Counted from the stretch's first letter, positions 27,694-37,781 are shown. The stretch is DNA of 64,000 nt from Tenacibaculum sp. MAR_2009_124 (GCF_900105455.1 NZ_FNSF01000001.1:1245001-1309000), one strand, 5' to 3'. Notes: generated by a model not told the origin, from the sequence alone. A program made the numbers and translations.

Positions 27694-28584
27694 CTAACGT
27701 GTTACCGTTCCAGAAATAGCAGCTACTGGTCCAGCTCCCATAATTAATGTGTCATGGTGATTAGCATCAGACGGAACCAAATGAGCTAAGGGTTTTAGAG
27801 TAAATGGTGATGGGCTATTGTCTGGGTCTGGTTCAACTGAAACCACGATAGTCGATCCTTTTAAATCGGTTGGAAAGGTTAATCCCATAGGAGCATTTTG
27901 AATATAATCTTCTCCTGGATATCCTGGACCATTCCCCATGTCTCCTTTGAATGTAGATGTTGCTGCATTATCATCGGCCATGTCAGCCGCTGTAAAAGTA
28001 CCTGTACTTACAGGAGTTCCGTTAATAACGGCCCATCCTTCATATTTCCATCCAGCCGAAAGTGTTGGTAATGTTAATCCTACAGTAGGACTTCCACTTG
28101 TTAAGTCTAAAAACCACACACCACTAAATTCATTGTTGTCTTCTCCATCTGTTGGAGTTGCTAAAATATATTTTCCTGTTGCATTAGCGAAATCACCTAC
28201 AATGCCTGTTGATGAAACATTTGCTGAATTGCTTGAAAAGTCTCCTGCTAAAATTTTAGTATCTGCTGGTGCAGGATCAGGATCGTTGGTTGGTTCAATC
28301 GATAAAACAAAAGTTGTTGCCGAAGCCAACACATTTGACTCTACTGAGAAAAAGGTTTGCGATAAATTTCCTGAATCATCTACGGAAAACACACCGGTAG
28401 AAACTGGAGCGCCGTTTACTATGACCCATCCTTCGTACTTATAATCTGAACCAAGATTTTCTAAACCGGTAATATCAAGGGTTAAATCTCTTGTAGTTGG
28501 CACTGAATTGGTATCATTGTCATCACTACAAGAAGTAAATGTAACTGCTGCTACGGCTAAAAAGCCTAAGAATAATTTCTTCAT
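27694..28584 (-). CDS. Lipoprotein with two anti-sigma-K-like repeats
   Basis: A 296-residue protein from ATG 28584 (MKKLFLGF). The lipoprotein signal ends TFTSC (Cys about 18) followed by an acidic SDDND linker. Two similar domains each contain a YEGW.[IV]NG.PVSTG.F core (about 50-70 and 190-210). This core is what databases often label an anti-sigma factor domain (RskA-like) in Bacteroidetes lipoproteins. A real anti-sigma role is doubtful because no membrane helix or sigma factor gene is present. It is probably an outer-membrane lipoprotein with two beta domains. It lies downstream of a Crp/Fnr regulator on the same strand. Confidence 0.7.
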   Translation of the reverse strand: MKKLFLGFLAVAAVTFTSCSDDNDTNSVPTTRDLTLDITGLENLGSDYKYEGWVIVNGAPVSTGVFSVDDSGNLSQTFFSVESNVLASATTFVLSIEPTNDPDPAPADTKILAGDFSSNSANVSSTGIVGDFANATGKYILATPTDGEDNNEFSGVWFLDLTSGSPTVGLTLPTLSAGWKYEGWAVINGTPVSTGTFTAADMADDNAATSTFKGDMGNGPGYPGEDYIQNAPMGLTFPTDLKGSTIVVSVEPDPDNSPSPFTLKPLAHLVPSDANHHDTLIMGAGPVAAISGTVTR

Positions 28585-28657
28585 TGTTTTTGTATTAATA
28601 TTATATAAAAACAAATTTATCCCAGACTTTTCTAATAAAATGTCAGCTAGCTTACAC

Positions 28658-29329
28658 TTAAGCTATTTTTTTTAAAATTCTTAGTTCTTTTCTATTGAAA
28701 TCTATGATACTTTCCTGTTTCAATTCATTCATAAGAGTATTTAACGTTGGTCTTGAAGTGCCAATAAGTGTAGCAATATCTTTTTGAGTGTAAGGGTGTT
28801 TTATTATATTATCACCTGTTTTATCGCACTCATACCCATAATCCTCACAAAGTTCATCAAAAAACTCTAATAAACGTGTTTTCGTGTCTTTAAACAACAG
28901 TAATTGCAACCTGCGTTCTAGTCTTTTGATACGAATCCCAATAAATTTATAAACTTTAAAACTAATTGAAGCATTATCACGCATTAGCGAATACATCGTA
29001 TCTTTCGAAACCGGGCATATTAACGTAGAATTGTCTATCGATTGAGCAAATTCATTTCTCTTTTCCACTCCTAGAATGGCTTTCTCACCGAACATTTCTC
29101 CTTTTGTAAGAATTGCTTTTATAACTTCTTTACCGTCTTCGGTATAATACCCTATTTTAACTTTACCATTGTCAATCAAATAAATTTTATTCGCAGCATC
29201 TTCCTCAAAATAGATATAGTCGCTCTTTTTGTAGTTATTAAACGTATGATCTTTTTTATACGCAGGATATTTGTGAGGGCAAAGTATCTTAAAGAGGTTT
29301 GTATTTTCAAAGTACCAATAAGTGTTCAT
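28658..29329 (-). CDS. Crp/Fnr-family transcription regulator
   Basis: A 223-residue regulator. Residues 20-120 form the cyclic-nucleotide-binding-type beta-roll (IYFEEDAANKIYLIDNGKVKIG, GEMFGEKAIL). A dimerisation helix follows (about 130-160). The winged HTH has recognition helix DIATLIGTSRPTLNTLMNEL and a C-terminal IDFNRKELRILK wing. No Cys cluster for an iron-sulfur centre is seen, and residues for cAMP binding are not obvious, so the ligand is unknown. A perfect palindrome with Crp/Fnr 5-4-5 spacing lies 58 bp upstream (29387..29410). The lipoprotein gene downstream may be a target. Confidence 0.88.
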   Translation of the reverse strand: MNTYWYFENTNLFKILCPHKYPAYKKDHTFNNYKKSDYIYFEEDAANKIYLIDNGKVKIGYYTEDGKEVIKAILTKGEMFGEKAILGVEKRNEFAQSIDNSTLICPVSKDTMYSLMRDNASISFKVYKFIGIRIKRLERRLQLLLFKDTKTRLLEFFDELCEDYGYECDKTGDNIIKHPYTQKDIATLIGTSRPTLNTLMNELKQESIIDFNRKELRILKKIA

Positions 29330-29386
29330 AGTTCATAGTTTTATTCATTAAATGAGATTAAAATTCAACGATATTTTTTCGTTTTA

Positions 29387-29410
29387 TTTTTCTATGAATT
29401 CATAGAAAAA
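29387..29410. promoter_or_regulatory. Perfect palindrome, likely Crp/Fnr operator
   Basis: Arms TTTTTCTATG and CATAGAAAAA enclose AATT. The inner CTATG-N4-CATAG has the 5-4-5 layout of Crp/Fnr sites. It lies about 58 bp upstream of a Crp/Fnr gene that reads leftward, suitable for autoregulation. The A/T ends could also make a weak bidirectional terminator. Confidence 0.45.
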
Positions 29411-29475
29411 CACTAGAAATATAATCGATTTACTTAACTACAAATCTTAGTCTAAAATAAAGCTAAATCCTTACA

Positions 29476-29505
29476 AAAAACCTCAGATAAATATCAGAGG
29501 TTTTT
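29476..29505 (-). terminator. Intrinsic terminator after aconitase A gene
   Basis: Stem AAAAACCTC / GAGGTTTTT, continued by GATA / TATC after one A-A mismatch. It begins about 22 bp after the stop of the aconitase gene, with a T-run on the minus strand. Confidence 0.75.
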
Positions 29506-29527
29506 CAGATTTCTAAACTAAAATGTT

Positions 29528-31795
29528 TTAATCATTTTGCTTCTTAATTAAATTCAATGCAGAACCTTCCTTAAACCACTCTATTTGCCCTTCATTATAG
29601 GTGTGATTTACAATGATCGTATTTTTCGAACCATCTTTATGATTTACTTCGATTGTCAATGGCTTCCCCGGAGCAAATTCATTTAAATCTAAAAAGTTAA
29701 ATGTATCATCTTCTTGTATTAAATCGTAATCATTTTCATTGGCAAACGTTACCCCTAACATACCTTGTTTTTTAAGGTTAGTTTCATGAATACGAGCAAA
29801 AGATTTAACTAAAACAGCGGCTACTCCTAAATGACGAGGTTCCATGGCTGCGTGTTCACGAGAAGAGCCCTCACCGTAGTTATGATCTCCCACTACAATG
29901 GTTTTAATTCCTTGAGCTTTATAATGTCGTTGTACTTTTGGAACGGCATCGTAATCTCCTGTTAATTGATTTTTAACAAAGTTTGTTTGCTTATTATAAG
30001 TGTTCACGGCACCAATTAACATATTGTTCGAAATATTGTCTAGATGACCTCTATAACGTAACCAAGGACCAGCCATAGAAATATGGTCGGTAGTACACTT
30101 GCCATACGCTTTTATCAATAACTTTGCGCCTTGAATTTTATCTCCCAAAGGAACGAAAGGTGTTAATAATTCTAAGCGTTCAGAATCTGGGTTTACTGCT
30201 ACTTCTACCTTACTTCCATCTTTTTTAGGCTCAATATACCCAGCATCTTCAACTGCAAAACCTTTTAAAGGTAACTCCCAACCAGTTGGTTCTTCTAATT
30301 TTACATCTTCACCATTCTCATTAATTAGGGTATCTGTGATAGGATTGAAATCCAATCGACCCGATATTGCAATCGCTGCTACCATTTCGGGCGAGCCAAC
30401 AAATGCATGTGTATTGGGATTTCCATCGGCTCTTTTAGCAAAGTTTCGATTGAACGAATGAACGATACTATTTTTTGGAGCATTTTTAGGATCTTCATAA
30501 CGTCCCCATTGTCCAATACAAGGACCACAAGCATTGGTGAAAATCTTAGCATTTAAATTTTCAAAAACCTTTAAAATCCCATCTCTATCAGCAGTAAAAC
30601 GCACTTGCTCTGACCCTGGGTTTATCCCAAATTCAGCTTTGGTTTTTAATCCTTTATCGATTGCCTGTTGGGCTATTGAAGCAGCACGAGATAAATCTTC
30701 ATATGAAGAATTCGTACACGATCCAATCAATCCCCATTCTACTTGCAAAGGCCAATCATTAGCTTTTGCTTTTTCCGTCATATCTTCACCTACTTCCGTC
30801 GCTAAATCGGGTGTAAATGGGCCATTTAAATGAGGCTTTAATTCGTCTAAATTTATTTCAATAACTTGATCAAAGTATTGCTCTGGGTTCTCATATACTT
30901 CTGGGTCTGCTGTTAAGTACTCCTTTATTTCATTTGCGGCATCTGCAACGTCGTTTCTATTCGTAGCTCTTAAATAACGTTCCATTGATTCATCATAACC
31001 AAATGTAGATGTGGTTGCACCAATTTCAGCTCCCATATTACAAATAGTTCCCTTTCCGGTGCAAGACATAGACGTGGCTCCATCTCCAAAATATTCAACA
31101 ATGGCATCAGTTCCTCCTTTAACTGTTAAAATCCCTGCAACTTTAAGAATTACATCTTTAGGAGCAGTCCATCCAGATAATTTACCTGTAAGTTTTACAC
31201 CAATTAATTTTGGGAATTTTAATTCCCAAGGCATTCCTGCCATTACATCTACTGCATCAGCTCCTCCAACACCAATAGCTACCATTCCTAATCCTCCGGC
31301 ATTCACTGTATGAGAATCCGTACCAATCATCATTCCTCCTGGAAAGGCATAATTTTCTAAAACTACTTGATGAATAATCCCAGCACCAGGCTTCCAGAAT
31401 CCAATTCCATATTTGTTTGAAACTGATTCTAGAAAATTGAATACTTCATTACTATTATTTAATGCGGTTTGCAAGTCTTTTGTTGCTCCTAATTTTGCTT
31501 GAATTAAGTGATCACAGTGCACTGTTGTTGGAACAGCGACTTTATTTTTTCCAGCTTGCATAAACTGAAGCAACGCCATTTGAGCGGTAGCATCTTGACA
31601 AGCGATACGATCTGGAGTAAAATCTACATAGTCTTTTCCTCTAACAAATGCTTTATTAGTTTTAACGTCCCAAAGATGTGCATACAAGATTTTTTCAGCT
31701 AAAGTAAGGGGCTTCCCTATTATTTTTTTAGCAGCCTCTACTCTTTCGGGAAATTTAGAATAGATTTCCTTTATCATTTCAATATCAAAAGCCAT
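29528..31795 (-). CDS. acnA: Aconitate hydratase, AcnA/mitochondrial type
   Basis: A 755-residue aconitase of the mitochondrial-like group. It interconverts citrate and isocitrate in the TCA cycle with a [4Fe-4S] cluster. Cluster Cys residues are in [11 protein letters not shown] and [12 protein letters not shown]; active-site segments include IGTDSHT and [17 protein letters not shown] near the C-terminus. Domain order is the normal one, with the swivel domain last. It lies on the same strand as acnB, but a three-gene cassette separates the two. Confidence 0.95.
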   Translation of the reverse strand: MAFDIEMIKEIYSKFPERVEAAKKIIGKPLTLAEKILYAHLWDVKTNKAFVRGKDYVDFTPDRIACQDATAQMALLQFMQAGKNKVAVPTTVHCDHLIQAKLGATKDLQTALNNSNEVFNFLESVSNKYGIGFWKPGAGIIHQVVLENYAFPGGMMIGTDSHTVNAGGLGMVAIGVGGADAVDVMAGMPWELKFPKLIGVKLTGKLSGWTAPKDVILKVAGILTVKGGTDAIVEYFGDGATSMSCTGKGTICNMGAEIGATTSTFGYDESMERYLRATNRNDVADAANEIKEYLTADPEVYENPEQYFDQVIEINLDELKPHLNGPFTPDLATEVGEDMTEKAKANDWPLQVEWGLIGSCTNSSYEDLSRAASIAQQAIDKGLKTKAEFGINPGSEQVRFTADRDGILKVFENLNAKIFTNACGPCIGQWGRYEDPKNAPKNSIVHSFNRNFAKRADGNPNTHAFVGSPEMVAAIAISGRLDFNPITDTLINENGEDVKLEEPTGWELPLKGFAVEDAGYIEPKKDGSKVEVAVNPDSERLELLTPFVPLGDKIQGAKLLIKAYGKCTTDHISMAGPWLRYRGHLDNISNNMLIGAVNTYNKQTNFVKNQLTGDYDAVPKVQRHYKAQGIKTIVVGDHNYGEGSSREHAAMEPRHLGVAAVLVKSFARIHETNLKKQGMLGVTFANENDYDLIQEDDTFNFLDLNEFAPGKPLTIEVNHKDGSKNTIIVNHTYNEGQIEWFKEGSALNLIKKQND

Positions 31796-31993
31796 ATTAG
31801 TTTATTTTTTTGTTACAAGTACAATTTAATAAAAAATAACATGGAATACTCGTCATCCTTAATCGTAAAAATTATGGCGACATTGGAGAAATTTATAATA
31901 CAGAAGTTCTTTTAATGAAAAAAACATGGCTTAAACCAAGCTTTTTTAGAGGGAAAATTCTCGATTCATCAACTCTATCTAAACCCCTATATA

Positions 31994-32027
31994 AAAAACA
32001 GATACTTATTTTAGGTAACCTGTTTTT
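31994..32027 (-). terminator. Intrinsic terminator at end of the cassette
   Basis: Arms AAAAACAG and CTGTTTTT (31994..32001 and 32020..32027) with inner TAC/GTA pairing. The stem overlaps the last codons of the asparagine-synthase-like gene and has a T-run on the minus strand. The space from here to 31796 has no gene. Confidence 0.5.
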
Positions 32028-33031
32028 ATATTCTTTAACCATGACAAGGAGCTGCTAGTTGTTCTTATAATTTCTTTTAATGATGGTTCTTTTTCTTTAT
32101 TTACTAGGTATTCTTTATCATTGTGATAGTCATATATTATTTCTTTGGCGATGTATTTATATGATTTCCAAGTGTCTTTAATTTTTTTATCATGGTTCGA
32201 TAATGACCAACTTTGAAAACTAGGAGTTTTAAAAAAATGATAAACATTGTGCTCTAAATCTTGGGCATTTCTATTAATACCATATAAAAGTCTCATCGAT
32301 ACTGTTTGCCATTTTAACGCGAAATTCATCCACCATAAATAATCATACAGGGTTATTATTTCGAATGGGCATTTGTTAATTACGGGTTCTAAATATTTTA
32401 TAATATCAGAAGTATACTTACTAGACCCTAGTTTTCTTGAAATAATGAAATCTAAGATTTTGTGATAAGAACTAAAGGCATCTTTTGATATCACCGTATG
32501 CTTTAACTTATCACTTCCAAAGAGCTGATCTCCATTTTCTCCTGTAATTATAACATCACTAGGTGAGATATGTTCGTATATTGTTCCTGTAATGAGTTTA
32601 TGATTCAACTTCCCTTCAATTACTTCTTTATAAAATGTAGTATATTCTTTTATGGACTCTTTTGAAAGAATTATATTTATTCTGCTTAATTCTTCCGAAG
32701 AACATTGTTTTAAGATGGATATTAGAGCTAGAGTCGAATCAATTCCTCCAGACCACAGGACATTTAGATCACTTGTAGTGCTATTCAATACTTGTTTTGC
32801 TCTATGGTCGCATATCTCTTTAAAAGTTTTCGTATCGTTAATGACTGGAATCTCATCAATTATTGTGAAATCAAAGCCTGAGTCTAGCATATGAGTTCTA
32901 TCAATTAGAGTAGCTCCGAAAAATTCACAACTTTTTAAGTATATTGGATTGGCCATCCTTTTATACTTTTGGAAAAGTTCTTTTTTAGATAGATAAAATA
33001 AAGGTCGATCAGGATTTTGTGAACGTATCAT
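32006..33031 (-). CDS. Asparagine-synthase-like PP-loop ATPase, no glutaminase domain
   Basis: A 341-residue protein. The PP-loop VLWSGGIDSTLAL (SGGIDST at 94-100) and GENGDQLFG (164-172) are the ATP-pyrophosphatase motifs of the asparagine synthase C-terminal domain family. The usual N-terminal Ntn glutaminase domain with Cys2 is absent; a 90-residue unrelated stretch takes its place. Such proteins form amide or lactam bonds by adenylating a carboxylate (AsnB, beta-lactam synthetase, lasso cyclase), so a small-molecule or peptide ligase is plausible. It is the third gene of a tightly overlapping cassette and overlaps its upstream neighbour by 23 nt. Confidence 0.7.
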   Translation of the reverse strand: MIRSQNPDRPLFYLSKKELFQKYKRMANPIYLKSCEFFGATLIDRTHMLDSGFDFTIIDEIPVINDTKTFKEICDHRAKQVLNSTTSDLNVLWSGGIDSTLALISILKQCSSEELSRINIILSKESIKEYTTFYKEVIEGKLNHKLITGTIYEHISPSDVIITGENGDQLFGSDKLKHTVISKDAFSSYHKILDFIISRKLGSSKYTSDIIKYLEPVINKCPFEIITLYDYLWWMNFALKWQTVSMRLLYGINRNAQDLEHNVYHFFKTPSFQSWSLSNHDKKIKDTWKSYKYIAKEIIYDYHNDKEYLVNKEKEPSLKEIIRTTSSSLSWLKNIKTGYLK

Positions 33032-33392
33032 ATGATTGCTTCTTACAATTAGACAAATAGGTATCTAGTTTAGATTTTAATTGGTGTAACTCAAAGTCTG
33101 GAAAATCATATGTAAACATGCCATAAAAAGATATCCTGTTGTTGTTTCGAACAATTCTTAGTAAAGGGAATTTCCTTTTAAATATCCAGAAACCATTACT
33201 TACGGCCTCAATTAACCATTCATCTTTCTTTTTCTTAATTCTGTGAGTTACTCTGTATTTTTTTATACGTGAACCGTGCTCATAATTTATTGTTCTTTCT
33301 CGCTCTAAGAGATCTTTTCTGTCATTAACGCACATTTTATTAAATGATACTAAAAAGTCGTTTACTATTTTATCAATTTGTTCATTTGTCAT
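33009..33392 (-). CDS. Unknown 127-residue protein of the cassette
   Basis: A basic, soluble protein of 127 residues with no signal peptide. A helical N-terminus (IDKIVNDFLVSFNKM) is followed by a Lys/Arg-rich segment (RIKKYRVTHRIKKKKDEW) and a beta-rich middle with many aromatic residues (GFWIFKRKFPLLRI, ISFYGMF). I do not recognise a family. Its start shares one base with the stop of the cupin gene (TAATG) and its end overlaps the ligase gene by 23 nt, so the three products are made together and probably act together. Confidence 0.65.
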   Translation of the reverse strand: MTNEQIDKIVNDFLVSFNKMCVNDRKDLLERERTINYEHGSRIKKYRVTHRIKKKKDEWLIEAVSNGFWIFKRKFPLLRIVRNNNRISFYGMFTYDFPDFELHQLKSKLDTYLSNCKKQSYDTFTKS

Positions 33393-34024
33393 TATATAAG
33401 TATTGTACCGTTAAACATGGGATGGTTTTTCTCAATTCCTCCGACTGAGGAAAAAACATGAAGAGGAATGGCTATTAAATATTCATCCTTGTAGGTTTCA
33501 AAATGATGTGGACACATTGGTTCTAAAATACATATAGAGCCTGGCTCTAATTCTGTAATAGTATTCTCTTCCTTCATTCCTACAACACTTCTCCCTCTTC
33601 CTGAGAGGATATAAACAACTCTAAAAGTTGAATGGATATGATGCTCTTGTTCTTTGCTAGAAGGTGGCATTTTTAAATACTGTAAAGTTGGATCTCCTAA
33701 ACGAATAGGAGCAAACAATTGTTTTGTTGAACATCCATTTACATAAGGTAGCGAAGTAACTCCTTCCAAGGAAGTAGTGGTATCAGGATGCATATAACCT
33801 CTTATAACAGTAGCTAAATGAAGAGAATTAACTTTACATGGACCTTTTTTTACGATAGCTTTTTTTAACGTATCATCAAAAAAATAAACAGAATCTCCTA
33901 GCTCAACATTTATAACATTTTTTCCTATATAGGTTTTGAAGAAATATAACTGATCAATAGAAGATTGAAACGTGTTTACACTATTAGAATGAAAATAGTG
34001 TGCTCCGAAGAGTTTATTTGACAT
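33392..34024 (-). CDS. Cupin-domain protein, first gene of the cassette
   Basis: A 210-residue protein. The C-terminal half is a cupin: motif 1 HHIHSTFRVVYILSGRG (H129, H131) and motif 2 PGSICILEPMCPHHFE (H173/H174) give a probable metal site. The N-terminal ~110 residues are a second beta-rich region and may be a degenerate cupin. Such proteins can be oxygenases, isomerases or binding proteins; the reaction is not evident. It is translationally coupled to the next gene. A possible -7 element TAATTTTG lies at 34064..34057 on the minus strand. Confidence 0.7.
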   Translation of the reverse strand: MSNKLFGAHYFHSNSVNTFQSSIDQLYFFKTYIGKNVINVELGDSVYFFDDTLKKAIVKKGPCKVNSLHLATVIRGYMHPDTTTSLEGVTSLPYVNGCSTKQLFAPIRLGDPTLQYLKMPPSSKEQEHHIHSTFRVVYILSGRGRSVVGMKEENTITELEPGSICILEPMCPHHFETYKDEYLIAIPLHVFSSVGGIEKNHPMFNGTILI

Positions 34025-34095
34025 ATTAATTATTAAGTTGGGAAATTTGTTTTTTGCAAAATTAACAATAATTCTGATTACATATATTGAGTCAA

Positions 34096-34121
34096 AAAGC
34101 CCGAGAATAAACTCGGGCTTT
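34096..34121 (-). terminator. Intrinsic terminator after acnB
   Basis: A perfect 10-bp stem AAAGCCCGAG / CTCGGGCTTT with a 6-nt loop, about 43 bp after the acnB stop. A T-run follows on the minus strand, separating acnB transcription from the cassette. Confidence 0.8.
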
Positions 34122-34163
34122 GTAAATATATTTAAGGTATTTAAATCGTGCTTTATTATGGAA

Positions 34164-36941
34164 TTAGATAACTAATTCTTTTTGAGAAGGTTTGAATTTT
34201 GTCAATACAATTCCCTCAACAGCAGCTTCATATTCATCCATCGTTGGTGTTCTACCTAAAATTGTAGATAGCACTACCACTGGCGTAGATGACAATAATG
34301 ACTCTCCTTTCTTACCTTCCGTATCTCTTACAACCCTTCCTTGGAATAAACGCGTAGAAGTAGCCATAACAGTATCACCTGGTTCGGCTTTTTCTTGGTT
34401 CCCCATACATAAACTACAACCTGGGCGTTCTAAATACAATTTGTTTTCGTACTTCGTTCTTGCAACGGCTTTTGGAGCATTATCATCAAATACAAATCCT
34501 GCATATTTTTCTAATACTTCCCAATCTCCTTCTTCTTTTAATTCATCTACTATATTATAGGTAGGTGGTGCAACAACTAAAGGAGCTTTAAATTCTACTT
34601 TTCCTTGTTGTGCTTCTACATTTTTAAGCATTTGAGCTAATATTTGCATATCACCTTTATGTACCATACATGAACCTACAAAGCCTAAATCAACTTTTTT
34701 AGTTCCTCCATAAAAAGATAATGGTTGAATATTATCATGCGTATAACGTTTCGATACATCTTCATTATTTACATCTGGATCTGCAATCATTGGTTCAGCA
34801 ACCTTATCCAAATCAATAACGACTTCAGCATAATATTTAGCATCACCATCTGGTTTTAATGCAGACTTAGTTCCTGACTTTATTTCTGCAATACGATTAT
34901 TCGCTTTATCAACTAAACCTTTAAAATCCTGTTTCGCGTTATCCATACCCTTATCTATCATAATTTGGATACGGTCTCTTGAAATTTCTAATGATTCGAT
35001 TAAAGTTTCATCTTCAGAAATACAGATAGATGCTTTAGCTTTCATTTCAGCAGTCCAATCTGTAAATGTAAATGCTTGATCAGAAGTTAAGGTACCAATA
35101 TGTACTTCAATAATTTTTCCTTGGAATACATTCTCTCCTTCAAATTGCTCTAACATCTGTTGTTGAGTCGCGTGCACCACATCACGGAAATCCATATAAG
35201 ATTTCATTTCACCTTTAAAGGTAACTTTTACAGATTCTGGAATTGGCATTGTAGCCTCACCTGTAGCCAATGCTAAGGCAACTGTACCTGAATCTGCACC
35301 AAAAGCAACACCTTTAGCCATACGTGTATGTGAATCTCCACCAATAATTACATCCCAATCATCAACAGCAATATCATTTAACACTTTATGAATTACATCT
35401 GTCATTGCATGATATTTCCCTTCAGGATGACGTGCAGTAACTAATCCAAAATCATTCATAAACTTCATTAACCTTGGAATGTTAGCTTTCGACTTATCAT
35501 CCCAAACAGAAGCAGTATGACAACCTGATTGATAACCTGCATCTACGATTGGAGAGATTACAGTCGCAGCCATCATTTCTAATTCTTGCGAAGTCATTAA
35601 CCCTGTAGTATCTTGAGACCCTACAATATTAACTTCAACTCTAACATTAGATCCTGCATGTAATGTTTTGCCAGGAGTTGTTCCTACGGCATTTTTATTG
35701 AATATTTTTTCAACTGCAGTTAAACCTTGCCCTTCAATAGAAACTTCTTTTGAAGTAGCATATACTTGAGGTACATCTATCCCTAATACTTTACAAGCAA
35801 AAGTTTGTAATTTCTTACCAAAAACAACAGCATAAGACCCTCCTGCTTTTATAAACTCCATTTTTGGTGGTGTTAAAGCCGTAGAAATATCTTTTACCTC
35901 TTTTTGTCCATTATATAACTTCTTTGTTTTTGTGTTTATGGTAAGTACAGTACCTGTAGCAACAGAATATTCTTCTTTTAAGATAGCTTCTCCTTCATCA
36001 TCAACAACCGTATTTCCTTCAGCATCTTTTTGCTTTACCCAGTTCTTTAAATCGATACCGATACCACCAGTTACTCCAACCGTTGTTAAAAAAATTGGAG
36101 CTATTCCATTTGTACCAGCAATTACTGGAGCAATATTAATAAATGGAACATATGGACTTGAAGAAATACCAGTCCATAATGCAACGTTATTAACCCCTGA
36201 CATTCTAGAAGACCCTACTCCCATAGTTCCTTTGTCTGCAATTAACATTACACGTTTATTAGGGTGCTTTTCTTTTAACGCTAAAAGTTCATTTTGCATG
36301 TCTTTATTATGCTCAAACATACACTGACCGTGCAATTCACGATCTGATCTAGAATGCGCGTCAGCTCCTGGAGATAATAAATCTGTAGAGATATCACCAA
36401 TACCAGCAACAAAAGTTACCACCTCTATTTCCTCATCGATCTCTGGTAACTTTGTGAAGAATTCTGCTTTAGCATAACTCTCTATTAGTTCTTTCGCAAC
36501 AGCGTTTCCTTCTTTATAAGCATTTTCGATACGTTCCATATCGGCTTCATATAAAAACACTTGAGTTTTTAATACCTTAGTTGCTTTTACAGCAATTGAA
36601 GCATCACTCCCTAAAGCTAAATCTAATAAAACATCTATTGAAGGTCCACCTTTCATGTGAGACAACTGTTCAAAAGCGAATTCAGTTGAAATTTCTTTTA
36701 CGATTGATTCCCCAAGAATAATCTCCTTTAAAAATTTAGACTTTACTCCCGCAGCACTTGTTGTACCCGGTAAAGTATTATAGATAAAGAAATTAAGAGA
36801 GTCTTCACGATAGGGATTTTTTTCATCCTTAATTTGCGCGATTATTTCGCTTAACAATTCTGCCCCATCAATTGGTTTTGGATGAAGTCCTTGAATTTTT
36901 CGCGCTTCAATCTCCTTGATGTAATCTTGGTAAGTGTTCAT
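34164..36941 (-). CDS. acnB: Aconitate hydratase B (bifunctional with 2-methylisocitrate dehydratase)
   Basis: A 925-residue AcnB started at ATG 36941 (MNTYQDYIKEIEARK); a start at 36974 only adds eleven atypical residues. The domain order is that of AcnB: N-terminal HEAT-like domain (about 1-160), swivel domain with SSRMSGVNN, then the catalytic part. Cluster Cys residues are in VGSCMVHKGD and the CSLC of LERPGCSLCMGNQ. It acts in the TCA cycle and possibly the methylcitrate cycle. Having both AcnA and AcnB suggests different use under oxidative or iron stress, as known in Escherichia coli. Confidence 0.95.
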   Translation of the reverse strand: MNTYQDYIKEIEARKIQGLHPKPIDGAELLSEIIAQIKDEKNPYREDSLNFFIYNTLPGTTSAAGVKSKFLKEIILGESIVKEISTEFAFEQLSHMKGGPSIDVLLDLALGSDASIAVKATKVLKTQVFLYEADMERIENAYKEGNAVAKELIESYAKAEFFTKLPEIDEEIEVVTFVAGIGDISTDLLSPGADAHSRSDRELHGQCMFEHNKDMQNELLALKEKHPNKRVMLIADKGTMGVGSSRMSGVNNVALWTGISSSPYVPFINIAPVIAGTNGIAPIFLTTVGVTGGIGIDLKNWVKQKDAEGNTVVDDEGEAILKEEYSVATGTVLTINTKTKKLYNGQKEVKDISTALTPPKMEFIKAGGSYAVVFGKKLQTFACKVLGIDVPQVYATSKEVSIEGQGLTAVEKIFNKNAVGTTPGKTLHAGSNVRVEVNIVGSQDTTGLMTSQELEMMAATVISPIVDAGYQSGCHTASVWDDKSKANIPRLMKFMNDFGLVTARHPEGKYHAMTDVIHKVLNDIAVDDWDVIIGGDSHTRMAKGVAFGADSGTVALALATGEATMPIPESVKVTFKGEMKSYMDFRDVVHATQQQMLEQFEGENVFQGKIIEVHIGTLTSDQAFTFTDWTAEMKAKASICISEDETLIESLEISRDRIQIMIDKGMDNAKQDFKGLVDKANNRIAEIKSGTKSALKPDGDAKYYAEVVIDLDKVAEPMIADPDVNNEDVSKRYTHDNIQPLSFYGGTKKVDLGFVGSCMVHKGDMQILAQMLKNVEAQQGKVEFKAPLVVAPPTYNIVDELKEEGDWEVLEKYAGFVFDDNAPKAVARTKYENKLYLERPGCSLCMGNQEKAEPGDTVMATSTRLFQGRVVRDTEGKKGESLLSSTPVVVLSTILGRTPTMDEYEAAVEGIVLTKFKPSQKELVI

Positions 36942-37379
36942 AAAAATAGAAGTCTTTTCTTTTTGAGAAAGCAAGAGGTATACTAATTCTCTTTACTCTC
37001 ATAAATTATGTTAATGTCCTTTTGAGTTGTTGTAATTCTACAACATGTATTTCAACAAAACATTATAACACTCGGTTATTTACACTGATATCAATACTAT
37101 TAGAGGTAAAATTACTAATTATTAATATCAACTTTAGTAAAGAACGTAAGTGATTAATGTTAATTTTTGCTGAGCAAAAATACGATTTTACCTACTAATT
37201 TAAAAATATACAACAGAATAAGCTTATTAATAAACAATATTCATAAAAAATTAAATAAATTGATTTTACAGCAATTAAAACTTCATTTACAGAAAAAAAA
37301 TTGAGGATATAGTAATTTCCAAGCCTGTTTTTTACGAACCATTTCTTTATAACAATTCTAAATAAGCATTAAAAATAAA
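36942..37379. other. Intergenic region between acnB and rnpB, 438 bp
   Basis: Very AT-rich. It must contain the acnB promoter, but no clear TTTG/TAnnTTTG pair was found. No gene or strong hairpin was recognised. Confidence 0.45.
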
Positions 37380-37683
37380 AAGCAGCTCAATAAGCCGGAT
37401 CCTGTGTCCTTTAAAAAAGGTTCTTATCATTTATCTAGCCTTAATATTGCTATTAAAGTCAATCTGTCTACCCCTTAGAATCGTGCGAGCGGCACTCAAT
37501 CTCTAATATACGTGACATTGCACCACATAGAGTTTACCTGGTTTCACTACAGCATTACCTGTACATTCTTTCTGTTGCACTTGTCCTCAGTTTACACTGG
37601 ACGGATGTTATCCGCTATGTTTGCTCTATGGTGTCCGGACTTTCCTACTTATAAAAGCATAAGTCGATAAGATAGAGCTGCTT
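37380..37683 (-). ncRNA. rnpB: RNase P RNA
   Basis: On the minus strand the transcript begins AAGCAGCTC and ends GAGCTGCTT, which pair as helix P1. Conserved core blocks are present: GGAAAGTCCGGAC near the 5' end, GAGGACAAGTGCAACAGAAA in the middle, AGGGGTAGACAGATTGACTTT, and ACAGGATCCGGCTTATTGA at the 3' end. The length, about 304 nt, is within the range of bacterial type A RNase P RNA. It is the catalytic subunit that removes the 5' leader of tRNA precursors. T-rich sequence directly after P1 probably ends transcription. Confidence 0.92.
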
Positions 37684-37704
37684 ATATTTTTAATTCGTCT
37701 TTAT

Positions 37705-37776
37705 AAAAAAAAACCACTCAAAATTGAGTGGGAAAATTGCTATGAAAAAGAAAAAGTATCTAGAACGTCTTCTAGA
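37705..37776 (-). ncRNA. Putative ~70-nt small RNA or rnpB leader
   Basis: A promoter at 37814..37782 would start transcription near 37776. The first element is the hairpin ATCTAGAA-GACG-TTCTAGAT. About 25 nt later comes stem CCACTCAA / TTGAGTGG followed by nine T on the minus strand, an intrinsic terminator. The unit is thus a complete transcription unit of about 70 nt without coding capacity on that strand. rnpB begins only 20 nt further on and has no promoter of its own that I can see, so the element could also act as its leader or attenuator. Confidence 0.45.
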
Positions 37777-37781
37777 TGAAG

